Numbered from the stretch's first letter, positions 43,928-52,646 are shown. The stretch is 64,000 nt of DNA from Parvibaculum sp035325945 (GCF_035325945.1 NZ_DAOKYX010000013.1:1-64000); one strand, 5' to 3'. Notes: a model not told the origin generated them from the sequence alone. Translations and numbers: made by a program.

Positions 43928-44461
43928 ATGGCAAGACTGACCAGCACGGCGTTTGGTCTTGAGATCAGAGACCTCGACATTCTCATTGTCGACGACAACG
44001 CCGGCATGCGCCAGTTGCTGCGCACGATCCTGCGCAGCTTCAGGCCCTTGAACATCCGTCACGCAAGGGACGGCACGGCGGGGCTTGCCGAGATCGAGCG
44101 GCTCATGCCCTCGCTCATCATCTCCGACTGGGAGATGGAGCCGATGAACGGCCGCGACTTCATGCGCGCGGTGCGCCGCATCGGCCATGAACCCTTTTGC
44201 TTCATCCCGATCGTGGTGCTGACGGCGCATGCATCGCGCCAGATCATCGAGGAGGCATTCGACGCCGGTGCGACGCAGCTCCTCGTGAAGCCCGTGACGC
44301 CCGCCAATCTTCTCCAGCGCATCGTCTGGGTGCTGGAGGATGACCGCAATTTCGTGCGCGTGGGGGATATTTACCGCCAGGAGATGCGCATCGCCCCGCA
44401 AGGCCAGGCCAACCGCTCCCGGATGAGGCGGCGTGCGACTGATGTGTGGTCGGTGGACTGA
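43928..44461 (+). CDS. Receiver-domain response regulator (CheY-like)
   Basis: A 177-residue protein with one receiver domain (about residues 15-140) and no DNA-binding output domain. The phosphorylation pocket is complete: Asp22-Asp23, acceptor Asp67 in IISDWEM, Thr99 and Lys121 in LVKPVTP. The last 40 residues are basic. The ATG at 43928 follows GAGAGG; the open frame upstream runs into the nrdJ control region. No histidine kinase is nearby. It is transcribed divergently from nrdJ; partner and output are unknown. Confidence 0.85.
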   Translation: MARLTSTAFGLEIRDLDILIVDDNAGMRQLLRTILRSFRPLNIRHARDGTAGLAEIERLMPSLIISDWEMEPMNGRDFMRAVRRIGHEPFCFIPIVVLTAHASRQIIEEAFDAGATQLLVKPVTPANLLQRIVWVLEDDRNFVRVGDIYRQEMRIAPQGQANRSRMRRRATDVWSVD

Positions 44462-44636
44462 CGCGCCGAAACCCTGCCTCCCGGCCGATTCTCTCAAAGG
44501 CGCGCGGCCTCTGGACCATCCGGCCCCCCGGTGTCATATTCGGCCCGCCTTGACCCAAGGCTGAATCGCCCCGGATTACGGGGCAGGACGATGACTGATC
44601 GCGGGTGCGAGCCCGGGGTCCTGTAACGGTGATTTC

Positions 44637-45035
44637 ATGGGCTTGTTCTCCGAAATCTTCATCTGGTGGCAAGGCCAGACGATGGGCACGCGCTTCTACA
44701 CCTGGCGCAAGGGACGCTTCGTCGGCAAGGACGGACAGGGCAACCGCTATTTCGAGGCCAAGCACGGCGACACGGTCGGCGGCTATCCGCGCCGCTGGGT
44801 ACTCTATAACGGCATCGCCGAAGCCTCCCGCGTGCCGCCCGAGTGGCATGGCTGGCTCCACAACACGGTGGAGCTGCCGCCGACGCAGGAAGCCTATCAG
44901 CCGCGCTCCTGGCAGCGGCCGCATCTCCCCAACATGACGGGCACGCGCCTGGCCTACCGGCCGAAGGGCAGCATCATGCGCGGCGGGCAGAGGCCGAAGG
45001 CGACCGGCGATTACGAGCCCTGGCGTCCGCAGTGA
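44637..45035 (+). CDS. NADH:ubiquinone oxidoreductase accessory subunit NDUFA12
   Basis: Homologue of the mitochondrial complex I subunit NDUFA12 (B17.2), found in Alphaproteobacteria. It has 132 residues with FIWWQGQTMGTRFYTW, GYPRRWVLYNG and PPEWHGWLHNT, all family marks. As usual in this class it lies outside the nuo operon, here before mlaD and a DUF2155 gene. A TTGACC at 44550 could be a -35 but its -10 is poor. Confidence 0.93.
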   Translation: MGLFSEIFIWWQGQTMGTRFYTWRKGRFVGKDGQGNRYFEAKHGDTVGGYPRRWVLYNGIAEASRVPPEWHGWLHNTVELPPTQEAYQPRSWQRPHLPNMTGTRLAYRPKGSIMRGGQRPKATGDYEPWRPQ

Positions 45036-45112
45036 ATTTTCGATCGGGGATCATCTGACCAGAGCCCGCCCGGGGCACACCCGCCGCGCTTCAAGAGCCA
45101 TCGAGGACAGGC

Positions 45113-45607
45113 ATGCAAAGCAATCTCGTCGAAACGCTGATCGGCGCCCTCGTCGTGGTGATCGCGGGTGTGTTTCTCTATTACGGCTATTCGACATCGG
45201 GCATGCGCAGCACGGCCGGCTATCACGTGACAGCGGCCTTCGATCGCGTCGACGGTCTGGCCAACGGATCCGATGTGCGCCTCTCGGGCATCAAGGTCGG
45301 CACGGTGGTCGATCAGCGGATCGACCAGCAGACCTATCAGGCCGTGGTCACGCTCAGCCTCGCGCAGGACGTGAAGATTCCGGACGACAGCAGCGCCAAG
45401 ATCACGAGCGAGGGCCTGCTTGGCTCGAACTACATCTCGCTCGCGCCGGGCGGCAGCACCGACTACCTCAGGGATGGCGGCGAGATCATGTTCACGCAAG
45501 GATCAGTGGACCTGATGGGGCTTGTGGGGCAGGCGCTCTTCTCGACCGGCGGCTCGAAGGGCGAGGGCAAGTCCGGCACCGCTCCCGCTCCCACGCACGC
45601 TCCGTAA
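45113..45607 (+). CDS. mlaD: MlaD, MCE-domain phospholipid-transport protein
   Basis: Periplasmic, membrane-anchored substrate-binding ring protein of the Mla lipid-asymmetry pathway. It has 164 residues: one N-terminal helix (about 8-27) and one MCE domain (GYHVTAAFDRVDGLANGSDV spanning 39-58, then LSGIKVGTV and the SEGLLGSNYI loop). The ATPase and permease genes mlaF and mlaE are not in the window, so mlaD is split from them or they lie elsewhere. A DUF2155 gene follows after 13 bp. Confidence 0.92.
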   Translation: MQSNLVETLIGALVVVIAGVFLYYGYSTSGMRSTAGYHVTAAFDRVDGLANGSDVRLSGIKVGTVVDQRIDQQTYQAVVTLSLAQDVKIPDDSSAKITSEGLLGSNYISLAPGGSTDYLRDGGEIMFTQGSVDLMGLVGQALFSTGGSKGEGKSGTAPAPTHAP

Positions 45608-45620
45608 CGGAGCGCCGGTC

Positions 45621-46034
45621 TTGCGGAACCCTCTTCATCGCATGATGGCCGCAGGCGCGCTTCTCGCGCTCCTTGCGAGCGGTCATGCGCATGCCGACCC
45701 GTTTCCCGTCGCCGCCTTCAGCGGCCTCGACAAGGTGACGGCACGGGTGACGAAGTTCGACGCGACGGTGGACAAGCCCGCCCGCTTCGGCAATCTCGAG
45801 ATCACAGTGCGGGCTTGCGACAAGAAGCCTCCTGAGGAGCCGCCGCAGACGGCCGCCTATGTCGAAATCCGGCAGATCAACGAGGAGAACGGGCAGGTCG
45901 ATCCACAGCCGATCTTCAAGGGCTGGATGTTCGCGGAGAGCCCCGGCCTCAACGCGCTCGAACACCCCGTCTATGATGTGTGGCTCAACACCTGCAAGAC
46001 GGCCTCGGGCGCCGCATCGGGCGGCAGCCGGTAG
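45621..46034 (+). CDS. DUF2155 periplasmic protein
   Basis: Exported protein of about 137 residues. The start is probably TTG at 45621, with GGAG eight bases upstream; an ATG at 45642 is the alternative. The signal peptide ends near SGHAHA. The DUF2155 region includes LDKVTARVTKFDATVDKP, LEITVRACDKKPPEE and FKGWMFAESPGLNALEHP. The function is unknown; the family is alphaproteobacterial. Its last 64 bp overlap the end of aat on the opposite strand. Confidence 0.82.
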   Translation: MRNPLHRMMAAGALLALLASGHAHADPFPVAAFSGLDKVTARVTKFDATVDKPARFGNLEITVRACDKKPPEEPPQTAAYVEIRQINEENGQVDPQPIFKGWMFAESPGLNALEHPVYDVWLNTCKTASGAASGGSR

Positions 46035-46621
46035 AAATCCGCCCGCGCCGCCGTCGCTTCCTGCAGACGCAGGCGATATTCATCCCGTGAAATCTCGATC
46101 GTGCCGAATTGCGCGAGATGCGTGGTGACGAATTGCGTGTCGAGCAGCTTGTAGCCGCCCGCGATCAGCCTTGCGACGAGATGGACGAGCGCCACCTTGC
46201 TCGCATCCGTTTCGCGGCTGAACATGCTCTCGCCGAAAAAGGCGCCGCCCAGCGAGACGCCGTAAAGGCCGCCCACGAGCCGTTCGCCCTGCCATGTCTC
46301 GACGGAATGGGCGTGGCCGCGCGCAAAAAGCTCGCCATAGAGTTCAATTATGCGGTCATTGATCCACGTGCCTTCGCGGTTCGGGCCGGCCTGAGCGCAG
46401 CCCAGCATCACTTCCCGGAAGGCCGTGTCGATCCTGACCTGAAACTTGCCCGCACGCACCGTCCGCCGCAGACGCCGCGGCAGGTGGAACCGATCGAGCG
46501 GCAGGACGCCGCGCCGCTCCGGGTCGATCCAGTAGAGCTGAGGGTCGTCGCGCGCCTCCGCCATCGGGAAAACTCCGAAGGCGTAGGCGCGCAGGAGCAC
46601 ATCGCTGTCAATGTTGCTCAT
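45971..46621 (-). CDS. aat: Leucyl/phenylalanyl-tRNA-protein transferase
   Basis: N-end-rule enzyme that adds Leu or Phe to N-terminal Arg/Lys of proteins, marking them for ClpAP. The 216 residues include YAFGVFPMAEARDDPQLYW, GTWINDRIIELYGELFARG, SVETWQGERLVGGLYGV and FGESMFSRETDASK. Its 3' end overlaps the DUF2155 gene tail to tail by 64 bp. It has 88 bp of upstream space after accC. Confidence 0.95.
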   Translation of the reverse strand: MSNIDSDVLLRAYAFGVFPMAEARDDPQLYWIDPERRGVLPLDRFHLPRRLRRTVRAGKFQVRIDTAFREVMLGCAQAGPNREGTWINDRIIELYGELFARGHAHSVETWQGERLVGGLYGVSLGGAFFGESMFSRETDASKVALVHLVARLIAGGYKLLDTQFVTTHLAQFGTIEISRDEYRLRLQEATAARADFYRLPPDAAPEAVLQVLSHTS

Positions 46622-46709
46622 GAGAGGGCGCTATCGTCCCGCTTTTCATCGTGTCCCGCGCCATGCGGCGCGAGGACGAAGCTGTGAGAAACGTCGGTGG
46701 CTTCGGTCT

Positions 46710-48053
46710 TCAGCCCTTGTTCTTGAGATAAGTCTCAAGCCAGTGAATGTGATAATCGCCATTCATGAAGTCCGGCTCGTTCACGAGGTCCTGGAACAGC
46801 GGAATCGTGGTCTTGATCCCGTCGATCACGAACTCATGAAGCGAGCGGCGCAGGCGCATGAGGCATTCGTTGCGGTTGCGCCCATGCACGATGAGCTTGC
46901 CGATCAGGCTGTCGTAATAGGGCGGAATGCGATAGCCGGAATAGGCGGCTGAATCGACGCGGACCCCGAGCCCGCCAGGCGTATGGAAGTCGTGGATCTT
47001 GCCGGGCGAGGGCGTGAACGTCCTCGGGTCCTCGGCATTGATGCGGCACTCGATCGCATGGCCGGAGAAGGTGACGTCCTCCTGCCGGAAGCTCATTTCC
47101 AGCCCCGCCGCGATCCTGATCTGTTCACGGACAATATCGATGCCGGTCACGGCTTCCGTGATCGGATGCTCGACCTGAAGGCGCGTGTTCATCTCGATGA
47201 AGTAGAACTCGCCATCCTCATAGAGGAATTCGATGGTGCCGACGCCGAGATAGCCGAGCTTGGCGATCGCATTGCGGACGATGTCGCCGATCTTCGCGCG
47301 CTGCTCTTCGTTGAGCGCGGGCGAGGGGCATTCCTCAAGCACCTTCTGGTGGCGGCGCTGAAGCGAGCAATCGCGTTCGCCCAGATGCGCGACATTGCCG
47401 TGGCTGTCGGCGATGATCTGCATCTCGATGTGGCGCGGCTGGCCAAGATACTTCTCCATGTAGAGGGAGTCGTCGCCGAAGGCGGCCTTGGCCTCGGACC
47501 GCGCCGTGGCGAGAGCGGAGGAGAGTTCATCGCGCGAGAGGGCGACCTTCATGCCGCGACCGCCGCCGCCCGCCGCCGCCTTGACGAGAACGGGATAGCC
47601 CGTTTCCTCGGCGACCTTGTAGGCTTCCTCGTCGCTCGTGATGGCGCCGTCGGAGCCCGGCACGCAAGGGATGCCGAGCGACTTCGCCGTCACCTTCGCC
47701 TGGATCTTGTCGCCCATGAGGCGGATATGCTCGGCCGTCGGTCCGATGAAGGTGATGCCATGCGCTTCGAGAATGTCGGCGAAGCGAGCGTTCTCCGAAA
47801 GGAAGCCATAGCCCGGATGGACCGCGTCCGCGCCCGTGATCTCGCAGGCGGAAATGATCGCCGGAATGTTGAGATAGCTTTCCGAGGCCGGAGCAGGGCC
47901 GATGCAGACGCTTTCATTGGCGAGGCGCACATGCATGGCGTCGGCGTCGGCGGTCGAATGGACCGCGACAGTCTTGATGCCCATCTCGCGGCAGGCGCGA
48001 TGGATGCGCAGCGCGATCTCGCCACGATTTGCAATGAGGACTTTTTCGAACAT
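46710..48053 (-). CDS. accC: Acetyl-CoA carboxylase, biotin carboxylase subunit
   Basis: ATP-dependent carboxylation of biotin on AccB, first step of fatty-acid synthesis. The 447 residues are normal. Visible are the N-terminal VLIANRGEIALRIHRACRE, the glycine-rich ATP loop AAAGGGGRGMKVA, RDCSLQRRHQKVLEE and EMNTRLQVEHPITE. It starts 12 bp after accB. Confidence 0.97.
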   Translation of the reverse strand: MFEKVLIANRGEIALRIHRACREMGIKTVAVHSTADADAMHVRLANESVCIGPAPASESYLNIPAIISACEITGADAVHPGYGFLSENARFADILEAHGITFIGPTAEHIRLMGDKIQAKVTAKSLGIPCVPGSDGAITSDEEAYKVAEETGYPVLVKAAAGGGGRGMKVALSRDELSSALATARSEAKAAFGDDSLYMEKYLGQPRHIEMQIIADSHGNVAHLGERDCSLQRRHQKVLEECPSPALNEEQRAKIGDIVRNAIAKLGYLGVGTIEFLYEDGEFYFIEMNTRLQVEHPITEAVTGIDIVREQIRIAAGLEMSFRQEDVTFSGHAIECRINAEDPRTFTPSPGKIHDFHTPGGLGVRVDSAAYSGYRIPPYYDSLIGKLIVHGRNRNECLMRLRRSLHEFVIDGIKTTIPLFQDLVNEPDFMNGDYHIHWLETYLKNKG

Positions 48054-48065
48054 GGCCGTGCCGGC

Positions 48066-48509
48066 CTATTCGATGATGACGAGCGGTTCGCCGAACTCGA
48101 CCGGCTGGCCGTCTTCGACAAGGATCTTCGTCACCGTGCCCGCGCGATGCGCCGGAATATGGTTCATGGTCTTCATAGCCTCGACGATGAGCACCGTCTG
48201 GCCCGCCGTCACCTTGCTGCCGACCGTCACGAAGGGCGCGGCGCCGGGCTCGGGCGCGAGATAGGCCGTGCCGACCATGGGCGAGGTGAGCGCACCGGGA
48301 TGCGACGCATCGCTTGCGGGCGCTGCCGCCGGCGCGGCAGCCGCGGGCGCGGCAGGAGCCGCCGCGACGGGCATGGAGACTTGCGTGATCTGCCGCGCCA
48401 CGCGCAGCTTGAGATCGTCCGTCTCGATTTCAATTTCGCTGAGATCGGTCTCCTTGAGGAGTGCCGCCAGCTTCCGGATCAACTCCTGATCGACGCCTGC
48501 CTTGCTCAT
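48066..48509 (-). CDS. accB: Acetyl-CoA carboxylase biotin carboxyl carrier protein
   Basis: Carries biotin between the carboxylase and transferase subunits. The start at 48509 gives 147 residues: an N-terminal helical part, an Ala/Pro-rich linker (about 48-66) and the biotinyl domain with Lys113 in EAMKTMN. The frame is open upstream but crosses aroQ. It lies between aroQ and accC, and two 12-bp direct repeats occupy the aroQ-accB space. Confidence 0.96.
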   Translation of the reverse strand: MSKAGVDQELIRKLAALLKETDLSEIEIETDDLKLRVARQITQVSMPVAAAPAAPAAAAPAAAPASDASHPGALTSPMVGTAYLAPEPGAAPFVTVGSKVTAGQTVLIVEAMKTMNHIPAHRAGTVTKILVEDGQPVEFGEPLVIIE

Positions 48510-48556
48510 CTCGCTTGCGCTATTTCCTGATTTTGGTGCCGGGTGGCGGGGTGAGG

Positions 48557-48591
48557 CCAATGTCTCGTTCCTGTTGTGCCCAATGTCTCGT
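48557..48591 (-). repeat. Two 12-bp direct repeats upstream of accB
   Basis: CCAATGTCTCGT occurs at 48557-48568 and 48580-48591, 23 bp apart, in the 86-bp space between aroQ and accB. On the coding strand they sit 48-82 bp before the accB ATG. They could be an operator for accBC, or chance. Confidence 0.5.
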
Positions 48592-48595
48592 CCAC

Positions 48596-49057
48596 TCAGA
48601 CAATGTCCGCGAGGATGGCATCGAGGGCAAGTGTGTAGCCCTGCACGCCGAGGCCGCAAATGACGCCCTTGGCGACAGGTGAAATGTAGGAATGATGCCG
48701 GAAGCTCTCCCGCTTGTAGACGTTCGAGATATGCACCTCGATGACGGGAATGTCGAGCGTCGCCAATGCATCGTGAAGCGCGATCGACGTATGCGAATAG
48801 GCGCCCGCGTTCAGAATGACGCCGCTGCCTTTCGTCCGTGCTTCGTGAATCAAGTCGACGAGTTCGCCTTCGTGGTTGCTCTGACGGCACGTCACGGAGG
48901 CGCCCCGCGCCTTGGCATGCTTGGCAACCATGGCTTCGATGTCGGCGAGCGTCGTCGAGCCGTAGATATGCGGCTCTCTCTGCCCGAGCAGATTCAGATT
49001 GGGGCCGTTCAGCACATAGATCGGCTTGGCATTCGATCTGGAAGTCTGTTTGGCCAT
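48596..49057 (-). CDS. aroQ: Type II 3-dehydroquinate dehydratase
   Basis: Third step of the shikimate pathway. The 153 residues include YVLNGPNLNLLGQREPHIYG, RQSNHEGELVDLIHEA, NAGAYSHTSIALHDAL and IEVHISNVYKRE. It is the first gene of aroQ-accB-accC, a common order in Proteobacteria. It is divergent from thiS. Confidence 0.96.
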   Translation of the reverse strand: MAKQTSRSNAKPIYVLNGPNLNLLGQREPHIYGSTTLADIEAMVAKHAKARGASVTCRQSNHEGELVDLIHEARTKGSGVILNAGAYSHTSIALHDALATLDIPVIEVHISNVYKRESFRHHSYISPVAKGVICGLGVQGYTLALDAILADIV

Positions 49058-49222
49058 GTTCGTTCTGGAACTGCGTCTGGCGGGCCTGATGGGTCGTGGA
49101 AGGGCGCTATCGCGTTCGGCTTGAGCCCCGTGCCCCGATCCTCCCGCATCCAGAATCGAGGCGGTTCAGTTATACGCAAGTCCCAAAGGCGGCGAAAGGC
49201 TTTAACCTCGTGTCCTGACAGC

Positions 49223-49251
49223 TTGAATTGGACAGCCTCCTCCCCCATTAT
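49223..49251 (+). promoter_or_regulatory. Promoter of thiSG
   Basis: TTGAAT, a 17-base spacer and CATTAT lie 72 bp before the thiS ATG. The leader left by it is about 65 nt, too short for a full TPP riboswitch. Confidence 0.6.
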
Positions 49252-49323
49252 CCGCCTAGCCGGAGCGCCGCCTGTTGCCCTTGCGGCAACCCCCAGCGCC
49301 GCTCCCGAGGATCCTGAGCCGAT

Positions 49324-49524
49324 ATGCTACTCACGGTTAATGGCGAAATTCACGAGGTCGAGGGACCCATTTCCGTCCTCGGCCTGATCGAGCGTTTCGG
49401 TTTCGAGGCGCACAAGGTCGCCATTGAGCGCAATCTGGAGATTGTGCCGCGCTCGACCTATGGCGCGACCTTCCTCAGCGAGGGCGACCGACTGGAGATC
49501 GTGCATTTCGTAGGCGGTGGCTGA
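49324..49524 (+). CDS. thiS: Thiamine-biosynthesis sulfur carrier ThiS
   Basis: Ubiquitin-like sulfur carrier for the thiazole ring. It has 66 residues, starting MLLTVNGEIHEVEG and ending in the essential Gly-Gly (FVGGG). It precedes thiG by 26 bp. Confidence 0.94.
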   Translation: MLLTVNGEIHEVEGPISVLGLIERFGFEAHKVAIERNLEIVPRSTYGATFLSEGDRLEIVHFVGGG

Positions 49525-49550
49525 CATAGCCGCCGGGAAGGAGAATTCAG

Positions 49551-50366
49551 GTGGCGGAAGCAGCAGCAATAGACCCGGCGACGCAGCGGACGGCGCGGGA
49601 GGACGGTTTCAGCATCGCGGGCAAGACCTATCGCTCGCGTCTCATTGTCGGCACCGGAAAATACAAGGACCTGGCGCAGAATGCCGCCGCCGTTGAGGCG
49701 GCTGGCGCGGAGATCGTCACGGTCGCCGTGCGGCGCGTCAATGTGACGAACCCGAAGGAGCCGATGCTCGTCGATTACATCGACCCGAAGAAGGTGACCT
49801 ATCTTCCGAACACGGCCGGATGCTACACGGCCGAGGATGCGGTGCGAACGCTGAGGCTGGCGCGCGAGGCAGGCGGCTGGAACCTGGTGAAGCTCGAGGT
49901 GCTCGGCGACCAGAAGACGCTCTATCCCGACATGGTCGAGACGCTGCGCGCCGCCGAGGCGCTGCTCAAGGACGGCTTCGACGTCATGGTCTATTGCAGC
50001 GACGATCCGATCATGGCGAAGAAGCTCGAAGATCTCGGCTGCTGCGCGATCATGCCGCTCGCGGCCCCCATCGGCTCCGGCCTCGGCATCCAGAACCCGG
50101 TCAACATCCGCCTCATCATCGAGCAGGCGAAGGTGCCGGTGCTCGTCGATGCGGGCGTCGGCACGGCTTCCGACGCCGCGATCGCGATGGAGCTTGGCTG
50201 CGACGGCGTGCTCATGAACACCGCCATCGCGGAGGCGAAGGACCCCATCCTCATGGCGAAGGCGATGAAGCTCGCGATCGAGGCGGGCAGGCTTGCCTAT
50301 CTCGCGGGCCGCATGCCGAAAAGGAAATACGCCGATCCGTCTTCGCCGCTCGCCGGATTGATCTGA
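49551..50366 (+). CDS. thiG: Thiazole synthase ThiG
   Basis: Forms the thiazole phosphate of thiamine from DXP, dehydroglycine and ThiS thiocarboxylate. It has 271 residues; the Schiff-base Lys114 is in NLVKLEVLGD, and the phosphate loops VDAGVGTASDAA and NTAIAEAKDP follow. The start is GTG with GGAAGGAG upstream. thiE, thiO and thiF are not adjacent. It converges with a DsbA-family gene 19 bp away. Confidence 0.95.
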   Translation: MAEAAAIDPATQRTAREDGFSIAGKTYRSRLIVGTGKYKDLAQNAAAVEAAGAEIVTVAVRRVNVTNPKEPMLVDYIDPKKVTYLPNTAGCYTAEDAVRTLRLAREAGGWNLVKLEVLGDQKTLYPDMVETLRAAEALLKDGFDVMVYCSDDPIMAKKLEDLGCCAIMPLAAPIGSGLGIQNPVNIRLIIEQAKVPVLVDAGVGTASDAAIAMELGCDGVLMNTAIAEAKDPILMAKAMKLAIEAGRLAYLAGRMPKRKYADPSSPLAGLI

Positions 50367-50385
50367 GCGACTTCCGCGCCCGGCC

Positions 50386-51174
50386 TCAGCAACTCGCGCC
50401 GCAATTCGCGCGCGCGTCCTTGATCGCCGCGACGAGTTCCTCCGCCGACAGCGCGCCGGGATGCATCCGGCCGCCGATGATGAAGCCCGGCGTGCCCTTG
50501 ATGGCGAGGGCATGAGCGAGTTCGTAATTGCGGTCGATCTGCTTGGATATCTTCGGGTCGGCCATGTCGCGCTTCAGGCGCGCCGTGTCGAGGCCGACGC
50601 TTGCCGCGATCGACATGATCTTCTCGTCCGGCAGCTCGCCCTTGTGATGGAAGAGCGCCTGATGGAATTCGAAATACTTGCCCTGGCGCATGGCAGCGAT
50701 GGCGGCATGCGAAGCGGTGAGCGATTCAGGCCCGAGGATCGGAAATTCCTTCAGGATGAGGCGAACATTGCCGTCCTTCGTGATCGTGTCCATCAGCGGG
50801 CCGAAGCTGCGCTTGCAATAGCCGCACTGGTAATCGAAGAACTCGACGATGGTGATGTCGCCCTTCGGATTGCCGGCGACGAAGGAGTCCGGGTCGTCGT
50901 AGATCGCCGCGCGGTTATCGGCGATGGCCTTGTCCTGAACCTGCTTTTCTTGCGCCGCCTGCTTGTCGTCCAGCGCTTGCATCGCCTCGAGCAGCACTTC
51001 GGGATGACGGACGAGATAGTCGCGCACGATCTTCTCGATCTCGCGTTCCTGCGCGGCGCTGAAGCTCTTCGGCTGCGTCGCCGGGCTTCCGGCCAGAGCG
51101 CGTTCGGAAACGCCGGTGGCACAGATGGCAAGCGCCACCAGAGCGAAAATGGCCGCAAGGCCCGTCCGTCGCAT
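50386..51174 (-). CDS. DsbA-family thioredoxin-fold protein
   Basis: Periplasmic thiol-disulfide protein of 262 residues. The start at 51174 gives a signal peptide (ending near residue 28). A helical N-terminal part (about 38-95, with the DYLVRHPEVLLEAMQAL type stretch of Com1/ScsC-like proteins) precedes the DsbA domain, which has the active site Cys117-Gly-Tyr-Cys120 and the cis-Pro loop KGTPGF. It may be an oxidase or isomerase. It starts 2 bp after the M48 protease gene, so both are one operon for periplasmic protein quality. Confidence 0.9.
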   Translation of the reverse strand: MRRTGLAAIFALVALAICATGVSERALAGSPATQPKSFSAAQEREIEKIVRDYLVRHPEVLLEAMQALDDKQAAQEKQVQDKAIADNRAAIYDDPDSFVAGNPKGDITIVEFFDYQCGYCKRSFGPLMDTITKDGNVRLILKEFPILGPESLTASHAAIAAMRQGKYFEFHQALFHHKGELPDEKIMSIAASVGLDTARLKRDMADPKISKQIDRNYELAHALAIKGTPGFIIGGRMHPGALSAEELVAAIKDARANCGASC

Positions 51175-51176
51175 AC

Positions 51177-52646
51177 TCAACCCTCTTCCTGCATGATGTC
51201 CTGCGCCTTGAGCCATTCAGGCGAACCTTCCTTGAAATGGCGCTGGGCGGTTGCGGCGTGGCCGCGTGCGTCGCGCATCGCGCCGATCGCCTCGTAATAC
51301 TCGGCCGTGGACAATTCCGCCATGCCGATATTGTTCAGGCGGCCATAAGCGATGGCGAGCTGGAAGAACGTCGTCGGATTCTCGGGATCGGTCTTCGACG
51401 AGCTTTGCAGATAGCCGAGCGCGATGCGCGCGATTTCGGTCTGGTCGAGCTTCGCCAGAAGCTGCGGCTTGTCGGAGATCGACGGCGACAGCGGAGCGGC
51501 GGCGGAGGCAATGGGCGTGCCCGCCGCGGCGCCGGATGCGCCGAGCCCTGAACTCTCGATGGCGAGCAGGGCCTGCGCGAGGCCGAGCTGCAATTGCGGC
51601 TCGGCCTGCTTGAGCGAGAGCGCCTTGTGATAGGGGCCCACCGCTTCCGCCGCATGCCCGCTCTCGAAGAGCACTTGTCCCTTCAGCTCCCAGACATAGG
51701 GATTGTCGGCTTCCTTCTTGAGAAGGGCGTCGATCTCCGCCAGCGACTGCTCGTTCTGGCCGAGCTTGTGATAGGCGATGGCGCGGGCATAGCGCGCATA
51801 ATCGCTCTGGTCGCTCTGCGGAAAACGCCGCATCGTCACCGAAGGCTCGTCCACGAAGCCGAAGAGCTTCGCCTGCACCATCTTGAACTGGTGGACGCGC
51901 TCCGGCGTGTCCGTCTGGTCGAAATAGGGCGAGGCCTGAACGCGCTCTTCCAGCGAGGCGAGACGATCTTCCGAAATCGGGTGGCTCTGGATGAACGGGT
52001 CCTGCTGGGTCGTGGACAGCGCTTCCTGATCGCGGAACTTGGCGAAGAGATCGAGCATGCCCTTGCCCGACATGCCTGCGCGCTGGAGATAGGTCGCGCC
52101 GGCCTGGTCGGCGGCGCCTTCCTGCTGGCGGCTGTAAGCGAGCACGGAGCGCTGCGCGATCTGGCTGCCGCCCGCGATGATGGCCATGCCCGCATCGCCC
52201 GCGCCGGCCGCCATGGCGCCGATGCCGAGCACCATTGAGGCGATCATTGGCAGGCTCATCTTGCTCATCGCTTCCTGACCGCGGACGAGATGGCCGCCCG
52301 CCATGTGTCCGGTTTCATGCGCGATGACGCCGATGACTTCGAGCGGCGTGTCGGCCTGGGTGATGAGGCCGGTATTGAGGAACATTCTCTGCCCGGCCGT
52401 GACGAAGGCGTTGATCCGGTTGTCCTGCACGAGATAGACGCGCACCGAGGAGGGCAGGAGGCCGGCGGCCCGCCAGATCGGCGTCGAGAACTCGCGGATC
52501 ATGTTTTCGGTTTCGGCATCGCGAACGAGCGAAATGCCCGCCGCAAGGGCAGGCTGGACGCCGCTCGAGAAGGCGAGCAGGGCGGCCAGGAAGAAGGCGC
52601 TCGCTTTTTTACCGGCAGTTCTGAAATGCATGCGCTGATGTTCCAT
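51177..52646 (-). CDS. M48 metalloprotease with TPR repeats (BepA-like)
   Basis: Periplasmic zinc protease of about 489 residues. A signal peptide (about 14-36) is followed by an M48 domain with HExxH at His110-Glu111-x-x-His114 and the third ligand in EGAADQAG, then several TPR-type helices (about 300-485). BepA (YfgC) in E. coli assembles or degrades LptD and other barrel proteins, a likely role here given the lptD operon in the window. The start is uncertain: 52646 and 52631 are both possible. Confidence 0.88.
   Translation of the reverse strand: MEHQRMHFRTAGKKASAFFLAALLAFSSGVQPALAAGISLVRDAETENMIREFSTPIWRAAGLLPSSVRVYLVQDNRINAFVTAGQRMFLNTGLITQADTPLEVIGVIAHETGHMAGGHLVRGQEAMSKMSLPMIASMVLGIGAMAAGAGDAGMAIIAGGSQIAQRSVLAYSRQQEGAADQAGATYLQRAGMSGKGMLDLFAKFRDQEALSTTQQDPFIQSHPISEDRLASLEERVQASPYFDQTDTPERVHQFKMVQAKLFGFVDEPSVTMRRFPQSDQSDYARYARAIAYHKLGQNEQSLAEIDALLKKEADNPYVWELKGQVLFESGHAAEAVGPYHKALSLKQAEPQLQLGLAQALLAIESSGLGASGAAAGTPIASAAAPLSPSISDKPQLLAKLDQTEIARIALGYLQSSSKTDPENPTTFFQLAIAYGRLNNIGMAELSTAEYYEAIGAMRDARGHAATAQRHFKEGSPEWLKAQDIMQEEG

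Noticed and set aside
49058..49323. TPP riboswitch before thiS
   Set aside because: The conserved THI-box segments are missing and the leader after the promoter is too short.
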